DNA of 64,000 bases from Nereocystis luetkeana (taxonomy: Eukaryota; Sar; Phaeophyceae; Laminariales; Laminariaceae), in contig JARUPZ010000002.1 in assembly GCA_031213475.1 (NCBI GenBank), positions 5,961,049 through 6,025,048 on the forward strand, in the 5' to 3' direction. Each line of letters begins with the position of its first letter. Within the stretch, counting starts at the first letter, position 1. Made by a program: the position numbers and the translations under genes. The notes beneath the pieces were generated by a model. It was not told the origin of the DNA. It ran no database searches and saw only the letters and a program-made list of their open reading frames with translations. Positions 43,701-55,267 of this stretch are shown piece after piece.

Positions 43701-46700
43701 CATACTTGCTTGTGCTCTCGGGGTTCGGTATGATACTGCTCATACTCTCATTACTCTGAGTATTTGGGCCTTCTCAGTACTCGCAATATCTTAGCCGCCA
43801 GTACTCCAATACTCTCAGTACTCGGACTACGATTTGTTCTCGAGCATTTATCTATGAAGCCTTCCTATGTTACCCTGAGCACCAATAAAAAAAAAAATCG
43901 GCGGGATATATGTTGTATGTGCTGTATCTTACTCCGCCGGCTCTAATAGTGCAGCCTCGACCTGGCGCAACTTTTTTGTACTTACGTTTACGCCGCATAC
44001 ATTGAATTGATCGCCGCGACTCATCTGTTCAGTAGGTTCAATATCCACTTACCGGTACCGTATTTTATTTCGTGTGCCCGAAGACAGAAAACATTTAATT
44101 ACCTCTATTCCCAGTACGAATGAAATAAATTGAAATTCAGGCCCATTATTTTAATTGTTTTGGTCAGATTGCATCACCGAATCGAAATATGTATATTTTT
44201 TGTACTAATTGACTTACGCTATTTCCGCAAACAGTGTACCCGTACAAAATAAAAAGTCTGCTAAAAAATATGTGTGTGTTCTTCACGTTAATGCCGGCTG
44301 GATGCAGCTACTACCTCTGAACTGTTGTGCAGGATTTCATACAAGCATTATTCGCTCTTAAGTTGCACCACTCCCCTAGGCACCTCCCGGAGGGGGACCT
44401 TGTATATATATAATATTGGAATTTGAAGATATCACGACATATGACGTAAAACGTGACACATTATTAATAGCTATTTTCGTTATTCATGGGAATTAAATGT
44501 TACGAATCGTGATGTTTTATCATGCCAAACAGTCACCGATCGTATATTTTTTGTTCGTTGGGAATTTGGCCCGCTTTCGGCATTTTTTTCGCTGGGTGTG
44601 TTTAAGTCGGCGTGGGATCAGGGTGTTTGATGGGCCTTGCCTACGGCTAACTACCGTAATACCCTTGGTGATTGCCCCCCGTGGCGCCTAACGTTTTTGG
44701 TGAAAGAGAGCATGCCAGGGCCTTCTCAGAGGTAGAGGGATGATCTTTCCCGAAAAAAAAAACAGGGCGTAAATTCCCGAGGTGTTTAATCTCTTTTTTC
44801 TGTTCGGGGCACCCACACACATACGCAAACGCACGTTTTGCCGCGGATCTCTCGCGCTGGAACCTACGATGTTGGGCCTAGATATATACGAAAAAACATC
44901 CAAGAAGCAGAAGAAGGGCGGTTGGGGAAGCTTGCGCTGTTCGCCGCCGGGTGAGGACACCCCCTCTGACACCTCCTCCGAGCCGAAAAGGGCCGCGCGA
45001 AACGAGAGTACTCCACGCCCGGGTTTGTCCCCACTCGCATCACCAGGCCAACGGGGCATTCATTCCTCGAACGAGATCCACTGTCGTCTCTCTGCGTCCG
45101 GCCATGTGTTGAGTCGAAGTGCCATGAGGTATTTCTTGTGTTTTCTGGTACAAGTTTCAATAGCGGTTTACGTAATCAACGAGCAAGAGCTAGAGTATCG
45201 CTTGATACATGGGGAGTCAAGCGGTACCATACGCCTTTTTAGCGTTGCGCACCGGCTCACTTGCGACAATGCAAGTCGCATGTTTGTCGGCAGGAGTACC
45301 GAAGTGGTACGCGCTTTTAAGTTGATGGAAAGGTTTTTAATGTATCGGCAGCAACAATGGCAATAATATTGCCGGAATGAATGCCTTGGATTCATGTGAA
45401 CGCCTCGTGGGCCGGCCAAACAAATAGCAGAAAAACTAACACCCCGAGGCGAACTCAAAGGCACAGGGGTGCAAAAGAAAGAAGAAAGGTCTACTCTAGC
45501 CCAGGGCGTTATCAAAGTTTTTGTTCACCCCCGGTGTTTTTTTTTCTGGGGGGGGGGCTTCACAAAGCCAGGGTCGTTCACAGAGGACAGCAGTACGATA
45601 TATACCTCGTACAGGTTCAGTTTTGGGGGCTCAGGTCCGTGTGGGATCAGGGTGCGAAGTGGGAGCAAGGTCCAAACAATGTGTGTGCGTGTGCTGACCG
45701 ATGGGACTCCCGAAAATCAGTAGTTGGCCAATCGAAGAGTTTTGTGAAAAACGTGAAGTCTACTGCACTGTTTTACATAGAGCACTGGTCTTCCCTATCC
45801 GTGTTTCTTCAGATCTCGACAAAATGTTGCTTCGGTTGCACAAATGAAATTGCATGCCGCCTGAGGCCCGGACCAAAATTCTAGTTTATGACAATGCTTG
45901 GTGTATTTCAGCTCATAATCGCACTGCTTGCAACCAGCTCGCACACGTGATAGTGTAGTGGAGCCGAAGGCGATATCCGGTGATCTTACCCTACGGCAGG
46001 CACCTTGACAGCGGTGGGAAGTACGAATGTAATCAACGACTGCGGTTGACTTCTTGCGTGTTTCCGTGGTCTGCGTCAAAAGTTTTGGCTATCACCTATG
46101 TCCCACTTCGAAGTATAGTCCCACCATCCAGCTTGTGCCCTTCTCCAGTCTCGAGAATCTAGGGTCTTTCGAAAAAGTCGGTGCGCTCGACAGGCCATGC
46201 CAGACCAAACAGGCGCACCGCGTAGGCTTGATGCCATCATGGAAACCGCGTGGTCTGAGTACTCGTAGATTTTTCTTCTTGTTTCGCAGGTCCGTTTACT
46301 TATTTTGAATATACCTTTTAGAGCAGTACGAAAATCGCAACAATTGTAAGAGATATTTTCACGAACCGAAACAAAAAATAAGCATCTCTCTACGATGCAA
46401 ATCCCTTACCGTAACCCTCCACTCAACACGGCAAAACTCTCCGGAATTCGTTGTCAAGTACGCACGCGTAGCCGTTCCGACACAAAAGAGAAGAATGCCT
46501 CTGCGATGGAAATCCTTTACCAAACCCCCCCGCCCTTGAGACGGTGGAACATCCGGAAATCTATTGTCAAGGACGCCCGGGTAGGCGTTTAGCCAAAATG
46601 TATAAACTACTTGGAAATACACTATGAGATTCACACACAAGATCGAGTTTTCTGAATTTCAGGAACTTTGCCAAATATACAAAAGTCCTTTTTTTTTGCC

Positions 46701-49700
46701 TTTTTTGCCCTTTGTGGGCCAAATAATTTATGTCATCTCTCACCGCATCGCTATGTGCCTTGCCGCATTTTCGTTTGGGTACATCAGGTTACTAAAGTAT
46801 CTAAAACATCCACCAGGGAATCAGCAAGCTTTTGGTGCAATCCGTTTTTTCGTCGGTGATGTAGCCGTGCTCCTTGGCTTCGGCGAGCAAGGCGAAGTAA
46901 ATGTCCGAATTTACTACTCCTTCACACCTCGCACGGAGAGATGATGATCTATCTATCTATCTATATATCTACAGTAGATCATCTAGCTCCTCAGCTGCCG
47001 TTGTGAGAGTTTGGGCTGGATCTGCATAGTACATATCCAACCCACGAAACATAGGGTATTCATAGTGGATCATGCAGAGTGTACGGGTCCCACCCGGCAA
47101 CATGACCTATCATACTGTAGATCATACCACACCAGGAATATGGCTTATCTGCCTTGCAATATCTACATCAAGTTGGAATCGATTTTCTGCCCGAGGTATT
47201 GACTGTTTGGCGCTTCTGACTCGCAACTTTGAGTTCACAACATCACCTCGTGAGTCAACTTGGCTGCCTATGACTCCTGTCTGGTGTCCCAATTTTTGGG
47301 CTGGAGTCGCTTATGAGGAGCTGTAGGGGTCCCGAAGTGAAGTGCAAACGTTCAGTTGCGGGTTGTATTTTGTCTCATCTTGGGTCTTCCGAATTTCGAC
47401 CAATTTGACCGTTTCGCAGCCCAACGTCGAGGTGTGGATCTATCTCCGTTGACAAATAGCGGGCGGCCAATCTGAAAATAATCCCAAGCTGCTGTAGCTG
47501 AGACACCAAGTTGATACACCCGCTCTCTGTTGAGGCACGAACCAGCCGAAGGTCCAAACGCACGAATCAACATAGTGGCGCGATTGCCTGCACCGATGAC
47601 CATATATGCAGTAGTCGCGTGGGTTTGTGGAAATTCATAGCCATGGGGCGGGCATGCCGGGGGCAAAAGCCAAAGGGCTCCGACGTGCTGCAGATGACCT
47701 TACGACATTGTGTGCTCTGACCGCCGACATTGCTCAGTTGGTTGTATGTTGTTGCTCCGTGGCACGTATGGGGTTGTTTGTGTCTTGTTGAGATCTAAAG
47801 TTGGTGAGATTGACGTTGGTCGCCATGTCGATCGGTGTTTTGCTCTCCATAAAACGGTGAATCCTTCACCATACTACGGTGAAGACCAACCCGAGAGGTT
47901 CGGACCCAGTGTACCCTGGCGTTTGTGATTTTTGGCCAACGAGCGCTGCCGATGTAGGGTGCTTCTTGTGACGAGCTCCCTTGTACCAGAAAATTGCGTC
48001 GAACACCCCTGTATGCAGTTTTATGGCTTTGCGCTCCTTGTTTTTTCACGCCACCCCAGCACGCGAGAGGAGAGGCCACTGCCGTTGCTGCGTGCTGCGC
48101 ATGTTGCACTTGTATATTGTATATAGAGCAGTACAGAACGTTTGGTACGAGTACAACCCGTTTTTTATTGTTTTTTTGTTGGAATACCGATCCTTGGTCC
48201 AGGTAATCTGCTTGTAAGCTGTGTAGCAAGCACCCTACACTCGGCATCATTTACCAGGTACCTGGTACAGTATATTGTTATTGTCATATTAACTCATCTC
48301 GCCAAAATCGAGTCCGTGGTCACAGGACAGCCTCCAATAATTCTGGAGTAGAAAAACGTTTCGAGTAAAAGATACAATAATGATGCATATGAGCACTGAA
48401 GCAAATCGTACACTCCGGACAAGGAAATACGAGTGAAACCAGCGTGCGTATATACGTATCAGATATGTACGGTGTATGGGTTCCTAAAAAAACCGAGGGG
48501 GTCGCATACCAAGAGGAAAACAAAATAAACCAAATGAACAAGGGAACAATCAAGAATCAAAGAAACTACGCAATATTCGCAAATAGTAGTAACTATAAAC
48601 TCGTCTGGCGCGGTCGGTGGCTAGCTGGGCCCTTCGGTATACATTCGCTAGATTTTTACTAGCCATCAACCATGATTCGTGAGTAGTGGAACGCTCGCGG
48701 GAATAACTTTTCACCTTTCAGCTTTGACAGGACTGTCAGGTTCATTGACCTATTCGCTACACACTCTACACGGCAGTACGTAGCTTTCGAAACAAGTATT
48801 TTTCTTTCGGTTTATTGTAAACGACAACAGTAAGCTTCGCTGTGGAATACTGCTGCATGGCTGTGGCTTTTTGCTCGCAGTTTTCCACGCGGAAAGGGCT
48901 CAGCTTTCACACCTATACCCTCGCCTCTGCGCAGTAGCTACTACACGGCGGACATGTTCGTAGCTGGACTGCTGGCTGCGCTTGCGAGTTATTTCGATCG
49001 TGTTTGCAGTATAATTAGCTGCAAGTAATTTTGACTCAATACTATCTTGGAATTTGAGTGAACACTGCTGTATGGTTCCAACGGTCCAAGAGCCTGGTCA
49101 AATATCGTATGATAGTTCTTCTGGTGATGCTAACCGCACACACAGCGCAGAACAGCACATCGTAGCTCGTCAATGCCCTCATGCGGTACGTAAATATCTG
49201 CCCTGCTGCTGTTGAAGTCTGGTCGTGCGCCGCTGAAGACTGATCGGCTGCACCCTCTTTGGTTGGCGAAGTTGGCTGGAACGGTCGAATCACTGTTTTA
49301 GCTTGTGGTTATTGGTTATTTTTGCTGTATGGAGTAGGTGGCGTGGAGTGATACCTTTTGCTACAATGAATACGTGGGAAGCTTTCACGTGAATTTGGGT
49401 TGCAACAAATCTGCTTACGATCGTAGTACGAATACTGCTTGCTGCTCTATGTATCTAATAACTGCTGCACCAATTCTTGATGTACAGTAGTTTAGATCTC
49501 CTGCAACAATAAGTAGGTGCCTAGCCGCGCAACCATGGTAAGTATGCTTCGAAGTATATATATATATATATATATATATGCCCCCCTCAAAGCATCACGA
49601 CGAGTACGAGTAAGTGTCTTTGTTGCCTTTGGTACCCGAAAAAATACCCGGTACGTTATTGTCGACTCCTCCTGTATACTCATACCGGCAGACTGTACAT

Positions 49701-52700
49701 GCTACTCTCTGCGGCTGCTGCGCTGGATTGCTGCTGTCCTTGGGCGTATTTGTCTGTTGTTGCCCCAATTTAGACTGCTTGATTAATGGCATCATATCTG
49801 GTACATATTTTTTAACCCGCATCGGGACGCAACTACAGCAGGCTCCTCGCTACGCACAGTATACCCGGCACATACATATATCGAAGACGAAGTAGCATAC
49901 AAGTAAAAAAAATGCGTCACCCGCTGAGACCTTAATCCACCGTAGCTTTCTTTGTGCATAGCTGGGTTTGGACATTTCCATACCTGCTGTATTTCGTAGT
50001 GATACCTTACGACACCTGCTATTGCCGTATTGCGTCTAATGATGGTCGTTACGTACCACTCCGGAGGGAAATCTTGTACCAGGTGTAAAATACTAATGCG
50101 CAGACTTGCAAACTCGCAAGTAGGCGGGCAGCGGCGAGTAGGGGATAGTGAGCCGAAAACACAGAACCCATCACAAGAACGCTTCCTTCGTGCTGTAGCT
50201 ATTAATAATCACGCGCGTACGAAAGAAGCGAATAGCGAAACAGGAAAAAAAAGAAAGAAGAACGAAAAACGAAAAACAAAAAGCAGATACTAACGGCCTA
50301 CAGAAAGAGGATAAAGTCAAGGCGACCCTACGCTAACTTCTTACGGTCGTGGGAAGGCACGCATCATGATGATGGGCATAACAAACCGTCTGTCTCTTGG
50401 GCATATTGGTCCTGGATTCTGAAATCGATTCCGAGTGAAAATTCGGTGTCTTATGGTGGGTACTTTATGGGGCCCGAACCGACCGAAAACGACCCTTGCA
50501 GTTGGTACTAAAACAAAATAAAGCGCAGTAAGAGGGCCCACAGTATTTTTTTTTCTATTCAACGTCGAAAGCCGTCAACTATTTCTCGCAAGAGGGCTAC
50601 GAGTCCAACGCTACAACTCATCACTCGATCTCAAAATTGGCGTACATCACCGCAGCGGGGTATCGTGTGCTCCTTGCGGCGCTTCCCCACTACTAGGGAG
50701 AGCTACCAAGAGCTGCCAAGAGCTGCCAGCTGAAATGCTGAGACGTCAAGAGCTATAATACGACGGTTTTGCGTGTGCGCTCATTCTTACTCGTAGTGCT
50801 GGACTTCCGTCATACCACCCTCTGTCATGCGCAGATTCCCCATTCTCTTCAATTCACAGCCTCCCTTTTGTTTTCAGCTGCTTTTCTCGTCCTGTTGGTA
50901 TTTGTGTTGTGGCCCGTTTACTGGATGATGCCAATACCATGCAGACCCTGAAGCCAGCACACAGCTAGCTGTTTATTTCACCTAAAAGTGTCACATGTAG
51001 GCAACGTGTGTTGCACGTCCATGCAAGGCCGTCCCTGTATGCATATGAAGGGTTATGCTTGTGTTCTTGCTCCCTTCGAATAGGCGATCTCGTTGTAAAG
51101 TCCTTCATGTAAATGCCCCAGAAATGTAGTTTCCGGTCCTCCCGTATGTATAATCCGTTTGACGAAGCAGAGAGGATACCAACTCACTAAATATTGAGCA
51201 ACAGCAGGTATTCAACAGCGGGTGCTATACTGCAGAACAACGGTGGTCCAACTGTAAGCATCGACCGTGCCCCATGGTATGTTCGCGGATTTTGAGAGTG
51301 ACAGCGCTTTATATCACGCCTGGCATGTTTTTTTCAACGCATGTTAATTGGGATGAACCCGCGTGCCATGCTCTTCTGCGGACAGGTTGGCGAGCTTGTT
51401 GACGCGTGCCGATCGAGCGAGTTTACAGACATGATTGTAGTGCAAGAAACACGTGGAGAGCCAGACGGGCTTATCGTGTGCCATCTTCCTCTCGGACCAA
51501 CAGCGTATTTTACGTTGTCAAACTGCGTTCTACGACATGACATTGCGGAGCGAGGCACTGTGAGTGAGGTGTACCCGCACCTCATTATCGACAAATTCAC
51601 AACATCTCTCGGGCAACGAGTCGCAGACGTGCTCAAGTATTTGTTCCCTGTGCCCAAGGTATGATCGAAAGTCGTATGGTGTACTGGTGTAAGCAGTTCA
51701 TATTGTCTTTGGTGGTACCCTTTCTAAAGGTTTCGTTGAGAAAAATCTGCGTGCACTGGTTTATTCATAAACCTTTTAGTTTGGCAAAACATGTTTTTTT
51801 ATTCAAGATACGGCAATTGGACGCAAATTTAGCAGTAGGCCACAACTAGGAATGCGGTCAAGGCCCAGTTCATTTCATTTATTGTGTTTGTGTTTGCATT
51901 GCGGTCGCTGTTTTCTCTTCCTTGCGTATTTCAGCCCTCTCTGCTCGTTTATGTCGCCTATTGTTTTCAAGTGTTGAAAGTCGGGCTTGACGATGTTCAC
52001 TCTCGCCATTCGCAGGTTACAACCAGCAGACATCTTCGTTATTGGAAATCACGTCTCGACTTCTGTGTTGTGACGTCTTCTTGCCCGTACCTATCCGCCC
52101 AGGCCAAATCTGACGGAGAGATACCTATTGTTCGCTTGCCCAGTATTGTCTGAGGTATGCGCTACGCCTGCTACTGAAATTGCGTACTGTAGTATCCAAC
52201 ACTAGGTAACGGCCGTCTCGGTTGTTTGTGTGCAGGCAGACTCGCACCGGGTCATGACTTTCTCCAACGAGGAGGACGTTCTATTTTTCCGGCATCACAT
52301 GTACGAGAAGCGGGGCGGGAAGGAAGTGGTGTTAAACGAAGTCGGACCGCGCTTTGAAATGCAACTCTACCAACTCCGGCTTGGGACACTTGACCAGGTC
52401 AGAAGTTGTGGTAGCTCTGCGACTGAACGTGTCCAACTGTATCGGTTGTTGTCAACCCTTCTCCGTGCATGAATCTTACCCAAAAGCGAGCACAGTGAAA
52501 TTTCCAATCTGGCACATGGGGATGTTGCGTAATTGATGAAAAGTCGAAGTCTAAAGTATCTCTTGAAATATGCGCACAGTGTCAAATCAAACCCGAATCA
52601 GCTTGAAAAAGCCACTTTTTAACGGTAGTGCTTTCTCCCCTTCAGTACACAGTCAACGCAATGCTACCGGGGGGAATCATGTTGGCAGGCTGTGTTCAAA

Positions 52701-54254
52701 AGTGGTGTGTTTTTTTTCCATGCGTGCGCGCAGTGATCGTTGACTCATCCCAGACTGCACTCGTCTTCGTCGAGAGAGCATTTACCAGTATATCACTTTT
52801 GCAATGGTAGATTCTATTGATGGGGCAATGGAAGCAGACAATACTCCATACCGGATAATCACAGTGTAGACTTATCAAGCACCCATTATCTTTGAGAGGG
52901 ATAGTCTGATGTGCTACCGAGCGGTTTTAGCAGTAATGTACGAGTACTACCGTGATATCTACGTGCGATTTATTTTTGTTCTTGAACAGCGATGGAATCT
53001 AATTTTGTTCTTCTTCAAAGCGACTTCCGGGGGGGGTTCCTTCACAAAGACGGCGTACCTGGTACGAAAATCGAGGCTGCTCCGAGGAGGGCAGCCTTGA
53101 GTTAATCACCGTGGGCCTGGGTTACCACCATGCTCGATTGGATGCGAACACTGCCCACACGCTAACCCGTAGCCACGTACAACTTCAGACTCGACCCAAA
53201 CAATAGCACACGGCCCAAGCCATCTATTCTAGTGTTTTATGGGTGGAGCTTTCGAGCACGGGTTTTTTTTTTCCTGGCGGGGCTCCTCAACTGAGAAGCT
53301 ATGACTGTCTTCAACTTCCCATTTGGGTTTTGTACTATTCCTTGCATGCCTACGAGTAGCACGTGGGATTGCTCATAGGTTTGCGCGTACGTTGGTTGTT
53401 GCTATAATCGTTTTTTTTGTGAGGTATATCCTCATGTGAGGAACGTCATACCGGTAATAGTTTAGGTAGCCGCTCTACCGTGGCATGACTCAACCAGCTT
53501 CATGCGGGATCTCAAAGTGCAAACGATACCAGGTATAGATAGATAGATCAGGTATATACGTCGGGACGGTAGCATTGGGACACGAACAGCCGGATTAAAT
53601 AATCCTTTCACCAGTTCAGCAGGCACTGCGCTTTATGTTTCAACACCGCTATATGACACGTGGATCTGAAAGCTTTCATGGAGGGACATTCTTTGGCGCT
53701 CCTTCGGGTTCCTTCATGTCAGCACGGATTACCTCCCCACGCGATCTGGATACGGGTGGACCCTCGATTCGCTTTCAATATACCGCCTCCGACACTGCTC
53801 CCCACCTCGAGCCGAAATCTAATCCGTTAGACCTTATAAGCTGCTACATTTTGCGGGCCTCGAAGCATCTGTCGAAGCATCACCTCCTCCACACACCTCA
53901 ACACAGTAGCCGGTAGCTGCAGTGATGAATACGTTCCCGTTGCCGTCATCGTTAGCTACCGGTGCCGGTTACCGGGGTGAAATTATTCCACGTTAGGTAT
54001 TTGACTACCCACCCGCCATGCCCTCGGATGCCCTCGGGTTCATTGTGTCTACAAATCTGATAGCTATGGCTGTCGCCCCATGTCCATACGTCGAACTCTT
54101 ACACACTTCGCATTGCCGTTCACTGCTGTTTTCCTTCGGAATAGGGGTCCTGAATATTAACACTTCATTCGAATCTTTGCCGCAGGTCGAAGCCGAAAAC
54201 GAGTGGGTGATGCGGCCGTACATGAACTCAAGCAAGAAGCGGCGGTTCCTGTAG
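31701..54254 (+). CDS. IMP4: U3 small nucleolar ribonucleoprotein Imp4 (Brix domain), 288 aa over 22.5 kb
   Basis: Imp4 is a subunit of the Mpp10-Imp3-Imp4 complex of the nucleolar small-subunit processome and promotes U3 snoRNA pairing with pre-rRNA. Exons are 31701-31871, 32323-32514, 51386-51658, 52236-52397 and 54186-54254 (57, 64, 91, 54 and 22 codons plus stop). Every intron is phase 0 with GT-AG borders. The N terminus [17 protein letters not shown] is the basic Imp4 start. Next come [19 protein letters not shown], then the Brix core with [26 protein letters not shown] and [40 protein letters not shown] and the terminal [13 protein letters not shown] follow. The length is that of human and yeast Imp4 (about 290). 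Nothing essential appears to be missing. Confidence 0.95.
32691..33473. mobile_element. TIR element (hAT-like ends), copy 1
   Basis: The left end begins CAGGCCGTTTCCTATGCGG and continues ttcgatttttgagcttcag. The right end is the near-complement, ending cgcataggaaacagcctg. Terminal repeats are about 40 bp and the element is 783 bp. The interior holds a short hairpin 'ctgctgctgctgtacagcag' and no transposase. Ends starting CAGG are common in hAT elements, but I could not define an 8-bp target duplication, so the family is a guess. Confidence 0.65.
33474..33682. mobile_element. TIR element, truncated copy 2
   Basis: It begins at ggttcgatttttgagcttcag and follows the left part of copies 1 and 3 through 'gcgctgcactgcgcgtaggacccaagcg'. 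It is then cut by the start of copy 3 (tttcctatgcgg). It lies head to tail between the other two. Confidence 0.65.
33683..34378. mobile_element. TIR element, copy 3
   Basis: Left end tttcctatgcggttcgattt, right end aaatcgaaccgcctaggaaac. Its first 200 bp are nearly identical to copy 2 (for example cgagacagtct, gattcattgtgcgtg, ccaagaccaactgctgtcg), so these two diverged more recently than either did from copy 1. Confidence 0.65.
34380..35290. other. Unannotated stretch of IMP4 intron 2
   Basis: The stretch is A-rich at first (34380-34680), then has a pyrimidine-rich segment at 34970-35020. Open frames of 60-120 codons occur on both strands but show no domain or motif. Confidence 0.5.
35295..35545 (+). 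repeat. Composite repeat copy B, block 1
   Basis: It matches block 1 of copies A, C and D (ttttttcgtactttttcgaaca, gacacgggaagcccgggc, cattggtcgagg, cggcggaagtgga, cgtacgtacgtac). The rest of copy B resumes near 37270, so about 1.7 kb is interposed. Confidence 0.7.
35560..37090 (+). repeat. Interposed GGGTACCC-rich DNA with a ~520-bp tandem duplication
   Basis: Units at about 36035-36555 and 36580-37075 share 'gggcctgcagagtctttgct', 'cgctttcgaggcgctttgcacagg', 'cagcaattcagtttcctgagagaccgc' and the end 'tacccgccgggtaccc'. The anchor spacing is 521 bp. Palindromic GGGTACCC/CCCGCGGG clusters lie at 35660-35720, 36395-36550 and 36915-37065. No protein is assigned. Confidence 0.75.
37100..40045 (+). 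repeat. Composite repeat copy B, blocks 2-5
   Basis: Block 2 is 37290-38110, block 3 is 38340-39050, block 4 is 39062-39880 and block 5 is 39920-40045, in the same order and orientation as copy A. Block 4 is longer than in copy A because it holds a (TA)n run (39093-39110), a GTACCTGGTAC palindrome (39193-39203) and about 450 bp of extra sequence before 'cagccggtcgcaaagtagta'. Confidence 0.75.
40046..40970. other. Unannotated stretch of IMP4 intron 2
   Basis: It contains GTACCTGGTAC at 40079-40089, short telomere-like ccctaaccctaac at about 40953, and open frames around 40480-40740. The latter are compositionally protein-like in two overlapping frames but match nothing I know. Confidence 0.4.
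40975..41115. repeat. Cluster of TCACGAATCGTGA-type palindromes
   Basis: Within 140 bp are actcacggttcgtgagt, tcacgaatcgtga, tcacgattc, a partial tacgaatcatga and tcacgattcgtga. Related single copies occur at about 44505 and 48667. A repeated palindrome can be a protein-binding cluster or the ends of small fold-back elements. The sequence does not decide. Confidence 0.6.
41535..44405 (+). repeat. Composite repeat, copy C
   Basis: Block 1 is 41535-41800, block 2 is 41810-42680, block 3 is 42890-43880 (interrupted by the element at 43268-43478), block 4 is 43885-44070 and block 5 is 44268-44405. Order and orientation equal copies A and B. It starts about 1.5 kb after copy B ends. Confidence 0.75.
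43268..43478 (+). mobile_element. AAT-tailed SINE-like element inserted in composite copy C
   Basis: It is bounded by TTCAG on both sides (43263-43267 and 43479-43483). Copy B has the uninterrupted site (gtcgacaattcatgcccat). The element ends 'cattgtcggatggcaagcataataataat'. A 5-bp direct repeat, an AT-rich tail and a related copy at 29825-30086 suggest retroposition, but I find no clear A and B boxes. Confidence 0.75.
46370..46590 (-). repeat. In-frame 111-bp tandem repeat (37-residue units) on the minus strand
   Basis: Two units are spaced exactly 111 bp (for example gatgcaaat at 46394 and gatggaaat at 46505). On the minus strand both are open in the same frame and share [14 protein letters not shown] against [14 protein letters not shown]. 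Keeping the frame while diverging suggests past coding. I do not recognise the repeat, and no splice-competent gene around it is evident. Confidence 0.5.
46944..46990 (+). repeat. TCTA microsatellite with hairpin
   Basis: 'gatgatctatctatctatctatat' is followed by 'tagatcatc', so the ends of the run can pair. Confidence 0.75.
49556..49580 (+). repeat. TA microsatellite
   Basis: An uninterrupted alternating TA run of about 24 bases in IMP4 intron 2. Confidence 0.85.
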
Positions 54255-54312
54255 TTGGTGGGTGCGCTTCATCGATCTCTCTGGAAGGAAGTTGTGCTAT
54301 TTCTTATCGTAG

Positions 54313-54395
54313 GTCGACGCCCAAACATGAGTGGATAATGCGGTTAGCACCCTTATATTGAGCCAAACGAGAAGCGGCTTTTTGAAGTTGGTGCA
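54313..54395 (+). pseudogene. Decayed duplicate of the last IMP4 exon
   Basis: Starting 127 bp after the real exon, 'tag|gtcgacgccc...atgagtggataatgcgg' parallels the acceptor and the codons for [11 protein letters not shown]. 'aacgagaagcggctttttgaagttggtg' parallels KKRRFL-stop and the 3' flank. The middle is disrupted and the stop is lost to frameshift. It lies outside the coding gene and shows that the terminal exon and its flank were tandemly duplicated. Confidence 0.7.
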
Positions 54396-54879
54396 TGCAC
54401 TCCGGCCGAGCTCTCGGTTGCCAAGAGAGTAAGGCGCTCATTCCCTGCTGGAGTTTATACCAGGCTTCAGACTTCGTATGGTGTCACCGCTCCGGACCGT
54501 TTTAGCCCGAATACATATCTGTTTCTGGTTATATTTGCGTCGAAGGTTCTAGTAAAATGTACCAGGTAACTTTTAAGAGGTACCTGGTCTTTGAGCGTTG
54601 AAACAGGAGAGCTACAAGGTGGGGAGGCTTGTTTGGTATTGGCAGCGTCGTGACCATTTACGAAATGGTGTTGACAAACACTTTGGGTTCAGTTTTCGGC
54701 GTTCTTCGCAGGTCGTCTACAATCTGACGGCGCGAAGTAATATAAACATTATTACTACCTGTAGTGTGTCGAGTACACAGCTTACAATACTCGAGCTTCT
54801 TCATTATTTATAACCACTCAAGTAAGGTATATTGCTTGTTGTTCGACGATGTTCCTTGTCGTCAATCTATCCATCAGCA

Positions 54880-55115
54880 AAAGCTTGGTGGTGGTGGTGG
54901 TGGATGCGGTTGCTGCTTCTTGTTGTGCTGGAGATGGTGGCATCTATATGTTGATATGTGCTCACTGGAGAACCAGGTTGGTACCAGAGACCATCCACCA
55001 CCATCCTCGCCACCACCACCAGCTGACCAGCAGCAGCAGCAGCAGCAGCGGTAGAAGCTTGTTGCAGGTGGTGATGGTGGTGGTGGTCGTTGTCGGTGGT
55101 GGTTGCGGTGGTGGT
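54880..55115 (+). repeat. GGT/ACC and CAG low-complexity region
   Basis: GGT runs at 54888-54905 and about 55070-55120, their complement (ccaccaccatcctcgccacc) at about 54995-55020, and CAG at 55027-55049. The GGT and ACC parts can form a long imperfect hairpin. Confidence 0.75.
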
Positions 55116-55267
55116 GGCGATAGGCATCAATATGTCGCTGTTGTTTCAAGACTTGTTATCGTTGTCGTACATATTTTACCTGATACGCACCTGGTACTAC
55201 CTTACAAAAAAAGTTTCTGGGCTCTGACGCGTATCGCTCAACCATGAAAGCGATACCCCAAGACTAT

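Larger units (their letters stand above)
32515..51385 (+). other. Giant IMP4 intron 2 (18,871 bp)
   Basis: The donor is CACAAG|GTGAGA and the acceptor GGACAG|GTTGGC. The join RINRGNHK followed by VGELVDACR matches the family without gap. The intron carries tandem TIR elements (32.7-34.4 kb), composite repeat copies B and C, and GGGTACCC-rich duplications. In 44410-46360, 46990-49555 and 49585-51385 I see only chance frames and scattered palindromes. No nested gene is recognisable on either strand. Confidence 0.85.

Noticed and set aside
44782..45366. 194-codon open frame on the plus strand in IMP4 intron 2
   Set aside because: No domain or motif seen, both strands are open at once, and there is no start context or homologous pattern I can name.
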